Of a stretch of DNA of 64,000 bases, positions 17,586-25,803 are shown piece by piece. The position numbers were made by a program, and so were the translations under genes. Each line of letters begins with the position of its first letter. Position 1 is the first letter of the stretch. Origin of the DNA: Candidatus Hydrogenedentota bacterium. GTDB lineage: Bacteria; Hydrogenedentota; Hydrogenedentia; Hydrogenedentales; JAGMZX01. The notes below the pieces were generated by a model. The model saw nothing but the letters and a program-made list of their open reading frames with translations, ran no database searches and was not told the DNA's origin. The stretch spans positions 1-64,000 of the forward strand of contig JAKQEQ010000138.1 of the NCBI GenBank assembly GCA_029556545.1, written 5' to 3'.

Positions 17586-18733
17586 ACACGTTGTCGTTAA
17601 TCTTGAAGGAGATCGCGCACCGCAAGTGGAATGCGCTGCTGGCGCTGTTGGCGATCACGGCCGCGGTGGCGCTGTACGTCGGCTTCGCGATGCTGGGCGC
17701 CGCCGCCGAGCGCGAGACCGTCATCCTCATGCGCGACCTCGGGTACAACCTGCGGATCATTCCGCGCGAAACCGACGAAACCGCCTTCTACGAACGCGGT
17801 TACGCGGTCGACACGATTCCGCAGGAATATGTCCGGCGGTTCGCCGGGAAACAGGGCATTTCATATCGTCACTTGCGGGCGTCGCTCAAGGAACGCATCC
17901 GCATCGGCGACGCGGACGTGCTGCTCGTGGGCGTGACCACCGAAGTGCACCCCGCCGGCGCGAAAGAGCGGCCCATGGCCCAGGCCTACGACGTGCCGCC
18001 GGGCCACGTCGTCGCCGGCTTCCATGCCGCGCGGCGGCTCGGGCTCGAGGACGGCGCCACGGTCGAGATCGCGGGCGCGTCGTTCGTCGTGGACCGTTGC
18101 CTGCTTGAATCGGGCACGGAAGAGGATGTGACGCTCTATGGCAACCTCGATGATGTGCAGCGCATTCTGGGCAAGGAGGGGCGTATCAACGAGATTCAGG
18201 CCCTCGAGTGTCTCTGCGTAAATCCGAAAGTCGACACGCTAGACAAGCTGCGCGCGGAGTTGATCGCCATCATGCCCGAGGCGAAAGTCATCAAGATGCG
18301 CGATATTGCCGAGGCGCGGCAGCGCCAGCGGTTCACGACGCAGTCGCACCTGGCGGTCACGCTCGATGCGGCTATCGTGGGCTGCGGCCTGTGGATTGCG
18401 GTGCTGGCGCTCCTGAACGTGCGCGAGCGGCGCTGCGAGATCGGCATTCTCCGTGCGCTCGGCTACGGGTCGGCGCGGATCGCGGCGCTGTTTCTGGGCA
18501 AGGCGGCACTGCTTGGCGCGCTGGGCGCGTGTATCGGGTTTGCGGCGGGGACATTGCTCTCGCTGCGCGTCGGGCCCGGCATCTTTCAGGTCACGGCGCA
18601 GGCCATCGTGCCGATGTACGGTCTGCTGGCGCAGGCCGTCGTGGTTGCGCCGGTTTTCGCGGCGGCGTGCAGCGTCGCGCCCACGGCCTTAGCCGTGACG
18701 CAGGACCCGGCGCACGTATTACGGGATGCCTGA
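17582..18733 (+). CDS. ABC transporter permease, FtsX/MacB type
   Basis: 383 residues from ATG 17582 (ATGA overlap with the upstream stop). Topology: one membrane helix near the N-terminus (NALLALLAITAAVALYVGFAML), a large extracytoplasmic domain (about 45-255), then three C-terminal helices. FtsX-type signatures are NVRERRCEIGILRALGYGSARIAALFLGKAALLGALG and the C-terminal ALAVTQDPAHVLRDA. Such permeases do not carry solutes through a channel but transmit ATPase motion to the periplasm (MacB, LolCE, FtsX). The neighbouring ATPase at 18736 completes the transporter. Confidence 0.9.
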   Translation: MNTLSLILKEIAHRKWNALLALLAITAAVALYVGFAMLGAAAERETVILMRDLGYNLRIIPRETDETAFYERGYAVDTIPQEYVRRFAGKQGISYRHLRASLKERIRIGDADVLLVGVTTEVHPAGAKERPMAQAYDVPPGHVVAGFHAARRLGLEDGATVEIAGASFVVDRCLLESGTEEDVTLYGNLDDVQRILGKEGRINEIQALECLCVNPKVDTLDKLRAELIAIMPEAKVIKMRDIAEARQRQRFTTQSHLAVTLDAAIVGCGLWIAVLALLNVRERRCEIGILRALGYGSARIAALFLGKAALLGALGACIGFAAGTLLSLRVGPGIFQVTAQAIVPMYGLLAQAVVVAPVFAAACSVAPTALAVTQDPAHVLRDA

Positions 18734-18735
18734 CC

Positions 18736-19383
18736 ATGATTCGCCTGGAGAACGTCACGAAAACCTACCGGACGCGGCGCGGCCCGGTGAACGCGCTGGA
18801 CAATGTGTCGATCGAGGTGGCGCGCGGCGAATTCGTCGTTGTGCGCGGACCGAGCGGCTGCGGCAAGAGCACGCTGCTCCTCATGATCGGCGGCATGCTG
18901 CGCCCATCTTCGGGCGCAGTATTGCTCGACGACGCCGACGTATACGCGTTGTCGCAGCGCGAGCGCAACCGGCTTCGCGCGACCCGCGTCGGCTTCGTGT
19001 TCCAGATGTTCCACCTCGTGCCGTACCTGACGGTGATCGAGAACGTCCTGCTGCCCAACGCCCGGGCCGTTGGTCGTGACCGCGCCCTCGCGTTGCTTGA
19101 ACAACTGGGCCTTGCCGACCGCGCGCTGCATCGTCCCGGCGAACTCAGCGCGGGCGAGAAACAGCGGGCGGCCCTGGCGCGCGCGCTTATTCATCGTCCG
19201 GCGATCGTGCTGGCCGATGAGCCGACGGGCAACCTCGACCCGGAAAACGCCGCCGGCGTGTTCGGTCATCTTGCCGACTATCACAAGAGCGGCGGTACCG
19301 TCGTCGTGGTTACCCACGGCGGGGACGGCGACGTCCATGCCGACCGCGTCATTTGTCTGCGCGCGGGGTGCATCGAGGCGTAA
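18736..19383 (+). CDS. ABC transporter ATPase, LolD/MacB type
   Basis: 215 residues, minimal ATPase size. Walker A GPSGCGKST, Q-loop FVFQMFHLVP, signature LSAGEKQRAALARAL (canonical LSGGQ changed to LSAGE), Walker B IVLADEPTGNLD and H-loop VVVTHG. The sequence belongs to the LolD/FtsE/MacB subfamily. It lies 2 bp after the permease stop. Its stop is 4 bp from the convergent GH2 gene. Confidence 0.93.
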   Translation: MIRLENVTKTYRTRRGPVNALDNVSIEVARGEFVVVRGPSGCGKSTLLLMIGGMLRPSSGAVLLDDADVYALSQRERNRLRATRVGFVFQMFHLVPYLTVIENVLLPNARAVGRDRALALLEQLGLADRALHRPGELSAGEKQRAALARALIHRPAIVLADEPTGNLDPENAAGVFGHLADYHKSGGTVVVVTHGGDGDVHADRVICLRAGCIEA

Positions 19384-19387
19384 TAGA

Positions 19388-21676
19388 TCACCGTTTGCGC
19401 CCAGTGAGCAGCGCCAGATCGATGAATTGTCCGCCGCGGTCTTGCCAGGTATGCACGCACAGCGTGTTTACGCCCGTGCGCACGGCGGCGCGGAACGCCT
19501 CGGTCACGTCAAAGCCGTCGTAACGGTCGTTCCAGCGGTCCTGCCGCCAGATCAGCGCGCCGTTCAGATAAGCCTCCGTCGCGTCGTCGTAATGGATGAC
19601 CAGCGCCGCGCGATCAAAGTCGGCTGCGTCAAGAGTGAAGCGCTGCCGCAGCCAGATATCCTTGCCCGTCCACTTCGTGCGAATCATCGGCATCCACGCC
19701 CCGCCCTTATGCCCGAAGGGCGCGAGCCCGGTCTTCCATCCGCCATCATCGAACGCCGCCTGTTCCCAGCCCGCGCCCGGGTCATCGGTCGTGTAGCGCC
19801 AAGGGCGGGCCAGGTCGCCATCGGCATGCGCGCCGACGAACACGGTCCAGTCGTGGGCCGCGATGGGCAGCGACAGGGGCGGGTCCTCCTCGTAGGCCGC
19901 TTTCCGCGTGAGGGCCTTGTGGAGGGGCGCAACATCGAACTTGGGGCTCCGGTCGTACATGTAGACGCCGTTCTGTTCCTGCTCGACGTTCGTGAGCTGG
20001 GTGTAGCACAGTCCGAAGAGGTGCCGGTTGTCCAGGGGCGCGGCGGCGAGTCCCGCGAACCGCTCGTAGAAGGCGTCGAGGCTCTCGGGGGTGTTGCCGT
20101 AGCCCCACGCTTCCTTATCGAGCGCCCAGCCGATGCCGCCGTATTCGCTGATCATGAAGGGCACGCGCGGCGCCGAGGTCACGCCGTAGCGGCGGGGCAG
20201 GGAGAGGTCAAACAGCTTGCCGTAGTCCTCGACCCAGCGCCTGTGGAACGACTCCGGGTTCTGATCGTAATCGTGTACGTCGAGGACTTCGGGGTCCTCT
20301 AGCATGTGCGTCCAGCCGCTGGTTTCGATGACCGGTCGCGAGGGATCGAGGCGGCGCGTCATCGTGACGACGGCGGCCTGAAGTACGCGTGCGTCGCCCG
20401 GCGTCTCGTTGAACGGGCACCAGCCGATGATGGACGGATGGTTGCGGTCGCGCGCCACAACCTCGACCCACTCCTGGACGATGGGCGCGTTTACGGCGGG
20501 ATTGGCGTAATTCGCGCCGAAACTCGGGTATTCGCCCCAGAGCAGGTAGCCCAGCTTGTCTGCCCAGTAGAGCAGGCGCGGCTCGAAGACCTTCTGGTGC
20601 AGGCGCGCGCCGTTGAAGCCCGCCGCCATCGAAAGATCGATGTCGCGCTTCAGGGCGTCGTCCGACGGCGCGGTCCAGACGCCGTCCGGGTAGAACCCCT
20701 GGTCGAGCACGAGCCGCTGGAATATCGCCTCGCCGTTGATAAGAATGGCCGCGCTCTCGATGGAGACGCGACGCACGCCGAAATAGCTCTGGACCTCGTC
20801 GACGACCGCGCCGTCCCGCGTTAGCCGCAGCGTCATGTCATAGAGATGCGGATCGCGCGGCGACCACAGGCGCGGCGCTTCGAGGGTGAGCACGAGCCGG
20901 TTGTCCCGCCAGACGGCGCGCGTTTCCGCGACGGCGACGGATTGGCCGTTATCGCGGGCTTCCGCCTGAAGCACGAGTCCTTCCGTCGGGCCGTCGAGGT
21001 CCACGCCGAGAACGATGTGCCGCAGGTCGGGTCCGGTATCGACGCGGAACTCGCGAATGAACGTGTTACCGACGCCTTCGAGCCAAACGGTCTGCCAGAT
21101 GCCCGTGGTGGGTGTGTAGAAGATGCCGAAGCTTTCGCCCTTTATCGACTGTTTCCCGAGGGGCTGCAAACCGCTTGCCGTATCGTCGAAGGCATGAATC
21201 ACCACCGTGTTTTCGCCCGCGCGCTGAACGTGCGGCGTAATATCGAAGGCGAACGGCGTGTTGCCCCCCACGTGTTTGCCCACGTACTCGCCGTTGATCC
21301 AGACGCGGCTCTCCCAATCGCACGCGCCCACGTGCAGGCGAATGCGCGGGGACCGCCACGCGGGCGGAACCGTGAAGGTCCGCCGATACCAAACGTTTTT
21401 CACGAAACCTTTTCGTTGGAGACCGGAGAGCGCGCTCTCGCGACAGAAGGGGACGAGAATCCGGTCGGGATACGCCCCGGTTTCGAGAAATCGCGCCGTT
21501 TCATCTTCGTCGCTTTCCGCAAAGTCCCATTCTCCGTTCAGATTCACCCATTCCGCGCGCACACAGTCCGGGCGCGGATGCTCCGGGCGCGGCGGCGCGG
21601 GCGACGCGTGGGCGGCCTGTACGCACATCACAAACAGGAACATAGTCGCCAATAACAGCAAGAGACCGTATTGCAT
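19388..21676 (-). CDS. Secreted glycoside hydrolase family 2 (beta-galactosidase/glucuronidase-like)
   Basis: 762 residues from ATG 21676 (GAGGAG 8 nt upstream; the reading frame is open further upstream without a site). A signal peptide (LLLLLATMFLFVMCVQAAHA) is followed by the GH2 sugar-binding sandwich (EWVNLNGEWDFAESDEDE; VWYRRTFTVPPAW), an Ig-like domain, the TIM barrel and a C-terminal beta-sandwich. Catalytic glutamates are expected in IIGWCPFNETPGD (acid/base, NE pair) and PFMISEYGGIGW (nucleophile). It hydrolyses terminal beta-galactosyl, glucuronosyl or mannosyl residues; the exact sugar cannot be told. It is a single-gene unit converging on the ABC cassette. Confidence 0.88.
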   Translation of the reverse strand: MQYGLLLLLATMFLFVMCVQAAHASPAPPRPEHPRPDCVRAEWVNLNGEWDFAESDEDETARFLETGAYPDRILVPFCRESALSGLQRKGFVKNVWYRRTFTVPPAWRSPRIRLHVGACDWESRVWINGEYVGKHVGGNTPFAFDITPHVQRAGENTVVIHAFDDTASGLQPLGKQSIKGESFGIFYTPTTGIWQTVWLEGVGNTFIREFRVDTGPDLRHIVLGVDLDGPTEGLVLQAEARDNGQSVAVAETRAVWRDNRLVLTLEAPRLWSPRDPHLYDMTLRLTRDGAVVDEVQSYFGVRRVSIESAAILINGEAIFQRLVLDQGFYPDGVWTAPSDDALKRDIDLSMAAGFNGARLHQKVFEPRLLYWADKLGYLLWGEYPSFGANYANPAVNAPIVQEWVEVVARDRNHPSIIGWCPFNETPGDARVLQAAVVTMTRRLDPSRPVIETSGWTHMLEDPEVLDVHDYDQNPESFHRRWVEDYGKLFDLSLPRRYGVTSAPRVPFMISEYGGIGWALDKEAWGYGNTPESLDAFYERFAGLAAAPLDNRHLFGLCYTQLTNVEQEQNGVYMYDRSPKFDVAPLHKALTRKAAYEEDPPLSLPIAAHDWTVFVGAHADGDLARPWRYTTDDPGAGWEQAAFDDGGWKTGLAPFGHKGGAWMPMIRTKWTGKDIWLRQRFTLDAADFDRAALVIHYDDATEAYLNGALIWRQDRWNDRYDGFDVTEAFRAAVRTGVNTLCVHTWQDRGGQFIDLALLTGRKR

Positions 21677-21893
21677 TGCCGTACTCCTCTTCCGTTGTGT
21701 ACGCCGATTCCGGCGGCGCATGGCGCGTCACCGCGCGTAAAGACAGCCTAAACCATGCGTGCGGTTTCGCGCCACTGGCGGGGGCGGCCGGGGCGCGCGC
21801 GGTGTATGGTTGAATGCGGCACGCGGAATTCAGAATGCGGAAACGAGGGTCGGGCCGGGTACGTCCATCAATCTCTTGATTGAAAGACCTGGG

Positions 21894-21922
21894 TTGACAC
21901 GGCGGGCGAAATATAGTAATTC
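21894..21922 (+). promoter_or_regulatory. Sigma-70 promoter of the Trp-rich small gene
   Basis: Perfect -35 TTGACA (21894-21899), 17-bp spacer, TAATTC (21917-21922), in a local AT-rich patch. The start near 21929 leaves about 65 nt before ATG 21996. Confidence 0.6.
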
Positions 21923-21995
21923 TAGACTTGGATTGGGGAAATTGTGGCGGTCCGATGGGCGGGCCGCTCGGGAAAATGTAGAAGGAGGAAGCAGG

Positions 21996-22115
21996 ATGAA
22001 GAACGCATTCGGACTGGACTGGGGCGACGATTGGTGGTGGTGGCTGCTGTTGCCCATCACGGCGCCGTTAACGCTGCTGGGCGACATCATCGACTGGATT
22101 TGGGACCTGTTCTAA
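21996..22115 (+). CDS. Tryptophan-rich 39-residue protein, function unknown
   Basis: 39 residues from ATG 21996. The start is fixed by GGAGGA 8 nt upstream, one of the best ribosome sites in the window. The N-terminal MKNAFGLDWGDD leads into WWWW, then a hydrophobic helix LLLPITAPLTLLGDII and an amphipathic tail ending DWIWDLF. It holds seven tryptophans and five or six acidic residues. It is probably a single-pass or membrane-surface peptide. It has its own promoter (21894-21922) and a hairpin right after the stop (22117-22168), so it looks like an independent gene rather than a chance frame. I do not recognise a family. Confidence 0.7.
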   Translation: MKNAFGLDWGDDWWWWLLLPITAPLTLLGDIIDWIWDLF

Positions 22116-22116
22116 T

Positions 22117-22168
22117 CGGGACGGTCCGCAAGCGGGATGGCTAGCCCTCGCGGGGGCTGGCCGTCCCG
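22117..22168 (+). terminator. Nested hairpin after the Trp-rich small gene
   Basis: CGGGACGG (22117-22124) pairs with CCGTCCCG (22161-22168), enclosing a second GC-rich stem around GGCTAGCCC and GGGCTGGCC. The first arm begins one base after the stop codon. A weak TTCCTTCC tract follows. It is probably a terminator or 3' stabiliser. Confidence 0.5.
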
Positions 22169-22357
22169 GTTCCTTCCCTGCGTTCTTCATAAGGCGCCGT
22201 CCTCACCCACACCTGCCGCGGACCGGCAGCGGCCAGCGCGAAATTCCCCAGTAGTCGTGGAATTTTCCCCATGTTCTGACCGCTCGCGGAATCGCTCGAT
22301 CGGCTCAAGTTCCTGGCAGGTCAGTAGTTGGGCGGGAATAAGGGGCAGGGGGGCTTC

Positions 22358-22374
22358 TTGGCATGGCCCTTGCC
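22358..22374 (+). promoter_or_regulatory. Sigma-54-like (-24/-12) promoter of the pilin-type operon
   Basis: TTGGCATGGCCCTTGCC has the invariant GG (22360-22361) and GC (22372-22373) exactly 10 bp apart, as required for RpoN promoters (consensus TTGGCACG-N4-TTGCW, two mismatches). The start would be near 22385, 34 nt before ATG 22419. About 100 bp upstream, GAAATTCCCC (22229-) and GGAATTTTCCCC (22259-) are near-direct repeats that could bind an enhancer protein. Type IV pilin genes are commonly RpoN-dependent. Confidence 0.55.
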
Positions 22375-22418
22375 TTCTTTGGAGCACGTGCGCAGTGCGC
22401 AAGAAGGAAACACGGCTT

Positions 22419-22889
22419 ATGAGACGACCAGACCGAGTACGCGGCGGCACAGCCGGCATGACGCTTATTGAACTGATGTTCGCGTGCGGCATCCTTGCGA
22501 TGGCGCTCGCGATGATCTTCGGATCTCTTATCAGCATTTCGGTTATCGGCCGCATTACAGAGAGCCGTACGGAGGCGGTGACGGTCCTCGCCAGTGTGCT
22601 TGAGGAAATCCGGGCGCTTCCTTACGAGCGCGTGCTCACGTACACGCCGCCGCCCAACATGGAGGGCCCCGGCGTCGCGCATGCCGTTTCGGTTGCATGT
22701 GTTTCCGGGGGCGCGCCGGTGGGGGAGACGGGAGACACGACGGGGACCCTGCCGACGTTGGCGCTGCCGTTGGCGCCGGATTTCGGCGGAAGCCTGCCGA
22801 ACCCCCTCGAAGTGCAAGTGACCGTACGGTGGCGAGAAAGCAGTGGGCATGTCTTCCAGGCTTCGGCGTCGGTATTGAAGGAGAAGTGA
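22419..22889 (+). CDS. Prepilin-type N-terminal methylation protein (PilV/GspI-like)
   Basis: 156 residues from ATG 22419. A short basic leader (RRPDRVRGGTAG) ends at the prepilin peptidase site G-MTLIEL, followed by the class-III hydrophobic helix MFACGILAMALAMIFGSLISISV. The glutamate at +5 is present. The C-terminal part is a small beta domain. It would be cleaved by PilD and incorporated as a minor pilin or pseudopilin. It is first gene of the operon 22419-25790, behind the sigma-54-like element. Confidence 0.85.
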   Translation: MRRPDRVRGGTAGMTLIELMFACGILAMALAMIFGSLISISVIGRITESRTEAVTVLASVLEEIRALPYERVLTYTPPPNMEGPGVAHAVSVACVSGGAPVGETGDTTGTLPTLALPLAPDFGGSLPNPLEVQVTVRWRESSGHVFQASASVLKEK

Positions 22890-22890
22890 T

Positions 22891-23508
22891 ATGCGAAACC
22901 GAGGCATGACCCTCATCGAAGTGATGTTCGCCACGGCTATCTTCACGGTGGTGATGGGGACGGTGTTCGGTCTGGCGTTGAGTTTTGGGGAGACGGCCAC
23001 CGTGCAGAACGCGAAGGCGACGGCCCATGATGAGGCGCGGCGCGCGCTACTTGTGCTAATTCCGGACCTGCACCAGGCGGCGCGTTTGTCCGTAAACTGG
23101 GCGGAACTTCCGGGCGAGAGGCTCAGCTATCGCGTGGCGACCGACCTTGATGGCAACGGCACGGCGGTGGACGTCAACGGTAACATCGAACTAACTTCAC
23201 CCCGCGTGGTCTCGCGGGACCTCGAGGACCTGAACGGGGACGGGCTGACGGCGGGCCAGCTCATTGTCGTCAGCGGCGGCGCCATGCGCGTGCTCGCCAA
23301 CGATGTTTCGCCCGAATCGGAGCAACCAAACGCGGAGGGCGTCTTCGGCGACGCGGAAGATACGAACGGTAACGGAAGAATGGACCGCGGCATCTGGTTC
23401 GAACCCTGGGGCCGCGGCTTACGCGTGACGATTCAAACGCAGGGGCTGGACCGGCGCGGTCGACCGATTCGCGCCACCTTGCAGGAGATCGTCTTCCCGA
23501 GGAACTAG
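22891..23508 (+). CDS. Prepilin-type minor pilin (PilW/GspJ-like) with Ca-binding-like loops
   Basis: 205 residues, one base after the preceding stop. The very short leader RNRG is followed by the site G-MTLIEVMFATAIFTVVMGTVFGLAL with Glu+5. The globular part has three acidic Gly/Asn loops, TDLDGNGTAVD, EDLNGDGLT and EDTNGNGRMD, that look like calcium-binding D-x-N-G-x-G loops. Calcium-stabilised pseudopilins are known (GspG type). It should be a minor component of a type IV pilus or type II secretion pseudopilus. Confidence 0.85.
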   Translation: MRNRGMTLIEVMFATAIFTVVMGTVFGLALSFGETATVQNAKATAHDEARRALLVLIPDLHQAARLSVNWAELPGERLSYRVATDLDGNGTAVDVNGNIELTSPRVVSRDLEDLNGDGLTAGQLIVVSGGAMRVLANDVSPESEQPNAEGVFGDAEDTNGNGRMDRGIWFEPWGRGLRVTIQTQGLDRRGRPIRATLQEIVFPRN

Positions 23509-23511
23509 TCT

Positions 23512-25248
23512 ATGAATACTTACACACGAACGGGCACGGACAAGGACGGACGCGAGCATTCGCAGCGGGGGATGGCCTTGCTGATGTCCTTGTTTTTCAT
23601 CGCGGTGGCGCTGGTGCTGTTGGGCGGGATCGCCGTCCGGTTGATCAACCAGCGCACGCATGTCAACCATTACGAGCAGTATAAGAACTGCTTCCTGGGT
23701 CTCGAGGCGGCGTATGCACAGTGTCTGTACGAGGTGAATCGCGGCGAGAGCGGCGTCGGCCTGGGTTCCTGGACGCCGCCCAGTCCCGGCGCGCTTCCCT
23801 CGTTTCATGACGACGTCGAGCCGGTGGCGCTCGCTTCGATGCCCGGCATCGAATACATCGCTTATGCCCAGAACTGGGGCAACGACGGGCTCGACAACAA
23901 CGGGAACGGCCAAGTCGACGAGGTCTCGGAACAGTTCATGTACACCATGTATGGTTGGGCGCGCGCGGGCGATAAGGAACGGCAGATGGAGGCCGTGGTT
24001 GCGGGCAGAGATGTGAACGTGTGGCGCAACGCGATTTTCGCCGGGGGCGGCATGGCGGGCGGCGTTATCAATGGCAACGTGAGCATTCACGGCTCGGTGC
24101 ATATCCTCGGGCACCATGTGCTCGCGGGCGGCACGAGCATTGCGGCCATCGACTTGAGCGGCACGAGCCTGATCCACAACAACTACGACGGCGTTCCGGC
24201 GGATTTGCAGGCGCGGGTGCCGCCGTTGCCCACGCGGGAGTGGAACGGCGAAGCGAATGTTGCGACGCTTGACGCCAACTTGCGGGTGAAGCACGGCCTG
24301 GTCGGGTTGTCGGGTAATTCCGAGGTGGGCTCGTCGGATATCTTCGGGAACGGTTTCAAGGAGACCATGGACGGCACTTACGTAAGCGACGGCTGGACCG
24401 GCACGGCGGTGATCCCGGACGGCGGCCGCGGCGACCCGAAGTGCGTGTGGAGCGATAACGGCTGGGACGAACTGTACGACCTCGGGGAGCGGGTGCCGTT
24501 TCCGCTGTTGACGGATGACTGGCGCACGCCGGTCACGGGGGCGCGGGTATGGAATGATACGACCGGCGCGTGGTACACGCACGAGGAGTATTTTGATCAG
24601 GTGCTCTTAGCGGACCCGGTGGACGCGAACGACGGTGTCTACGTGGGCGATATCGACTTGTTCACGCGCGGAAACCATTTCTATTGGAACGCGACAACCG
24701 GGCAGAAGCTGGTGGGGGCGCTGCCGGCGACGCCGCCGGGAGCGAACGACGATTATCTGCTGTTCAACAAGGACACGGACGTGCTGAAAGTGAACGGGCA
24801 GATAACCATCCAGGGGAATTTGATTATGCGCGGGCAGGGGAACGAGACAAAGATTCATTACAGCGGACGCGGCGCGTTTCTTGTTCATGGCAACGCTACG
24901 ATTAACACGAGCCTGCTGTCGTGCAACAACGGCAATCCGGCAAGTACGGCGAACAGCTTCCCGGTGAACAACATCATCGGCATCATGGCCAGTAACGACA
25001 TGATTGTCGGAGCGGTGGCGCAGGTGTCAATCATGGGCGCGTTCTACGCCCAGAACAGGATCACCACCGCGAAGCAGACGCACGTCATGGGCACGTTCGT
25101 GTCGAATTACTTCGACATGGGCACCAACGTGCCGAACATCTATCAGGTGCCCGCGCTCGCGGACAACCTGCCTCACGGCATGATCGGCAACTATCCCATC
25201 CTGGCGTTTCAACAGATTACGTGGCGAGAACCTGGAGTGGCGCTATGA
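23512..25248 (+). CDS. PilX-like pilus-associated protein with beta-rich passenger
   Basis: 578 residues, starting 3 bp after the previous stop. A leader of about 20 residues precedes a hydrophobic helix GMALLMSLFFIAVALVLLGGIAVRL that lacks Glu+5 (MALLMSL), as in the PilX family. A PilX-like N-terminal segment is followed by repeats rich in Gly, Asn and Val (GGVINGNVSIHGSVHILGHHVLAGG; KVNGQITIQGNLIMRGQGN; GAFLVHGNATINTS) that suggest a bactofilin-like or right-handed beta-helix. A DNNGNGQVDE loop (about residue 126) resembles the Ca-binding-like loops in the neighbouring pilin. Role as tip or minor pilus component is inferred from operon and fold. Confidence 0.75.
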   Translation: MNTYTRTGTDKDGREHSQRGMALLMSLFFIAVALVLLGGIAVRLINQRTHVNHYEQYKNCFLGLEAAYAQCLYEVNRGESGVGLGSWTPPSPGALPSFHDDVEPVALASMPGIEYIAYAQNWGNDGLDNNGNGQVDEVSEQFMYTMYGWARAGDKERQMEAVVAGRDVNVWRNAIFAGGGMAGGVINGNVSIHGSVHILGHHVLAGGTSIAAIDLSGTSLIHNNYDGVPADLQARVPPLPTREWNGEANVATLDANLRVKHGLVGLSGNSEVGSSDIFGNGFKETMDGTYVSDGWTGTAVIPDGGRGDPKCVWSDNGWDELYDLGERVPFPLLTDDWRTPVTGARVWNDTTGAWYTHEEYFDQVLLADPVDANDGVYVGDIDLFTRGNHFYWNATTGQKLVGALPATPPGANDDYLLFNKDTDVLKVNGQITIQGNLIMRGQGNETKIHYSGRGAFLVHGNATINTSLLSCNNGNPASTANSFPVNNIIGIMASNDMIVGAVAQVSIMGAFYAQNRITTAKQTHVMGTFVSNYFDMGTNVPNIYQVPALADNLPHGMIGNYPILAFQQITWREPGVAL

Positions 25249-25790
25249 ACGTATGGATGACGCGATATCCGGGCGTCCGCGGGGCGGCGGGCATCCTGGG
25301 GGTATTGCTCGTGCTTTCCGTGCTTGGCGGGTGCGGCGGCAAGTCGGATGAAGTACAAGGTAAGGCTGCGGAGGGCGGAGCCCAGGCGTTGTTGCCGCAG
25401 CGCGTGGACACGAAAGAGGTGGAAGTGGACTTCGCGCCCCCGCCGGAACGTCTTACGCCGCTGGACGAGGCGCGTAAGACTATCGAGACCTATGAGCAGC
25501 AGGTCGAAGCGGAACCGGACAACCCGGAAACGCCAGCGCGGCTCATGGCGCTGGCCAATCTTCATAAGCAGAAGCTTCTCGATTTCCAGCAGGCTGCTGT
25601 GTACTACCGCCAGGTAATCACTCAGTTCCCCGACTTCGAGCAATTGGGCCTCGCATACATTCAGTTGTCCGATTGCTATGAGTTGATGGAGGACTGGCGT
25701 TCGGCGCAAATGGTCTATCGCGAGATGACCGAGCGTTTTCCCGAGGACTCGCAGGAGTACCTCTATGCCGTGCACATGCAGGAGCGGTAG
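25245..25790 (+). CDS. Lipoprotein with TPR-like repeats, pilin-operon linked
   Basis: 181 residues from ATG 25245, overlapping the upstream stop by ATGA. Signal peptide and lipobox LSVLGGC-GGKS (Cys at about 30) make it a lipoprotein. Two to three tetratricopeptide-like units follow (NPETPARLMALANLHKQKLLDFQQAAVYYRQVITQFP; LAYIQLSDCYELMEDWRSAQMVYREMTERFP). TPR lipoproteins such as PilF/PilW assist secretin assembly in pilus systems; that role fits the operon but is inference. Confidence 0.8.
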   Translation: MNVWMTRYPGVRGAAGILGVLLVLSVLGGCGGKSDEVQGKAAEGGAQALLPQRVDTKEVEVDFAPPPERLTPLDEARKTIETYEQQVEAEPDNPETPARLMALANLHKQKLLDFQQAAVYYRQVITQFPDFEQLGLAYIQLSDCYELMEDWRSAQMVYREMTERFPEDSQEYLYAVHMQER

Positions 25791-25803
25791 GTCGCGGTCC
25801 TCG

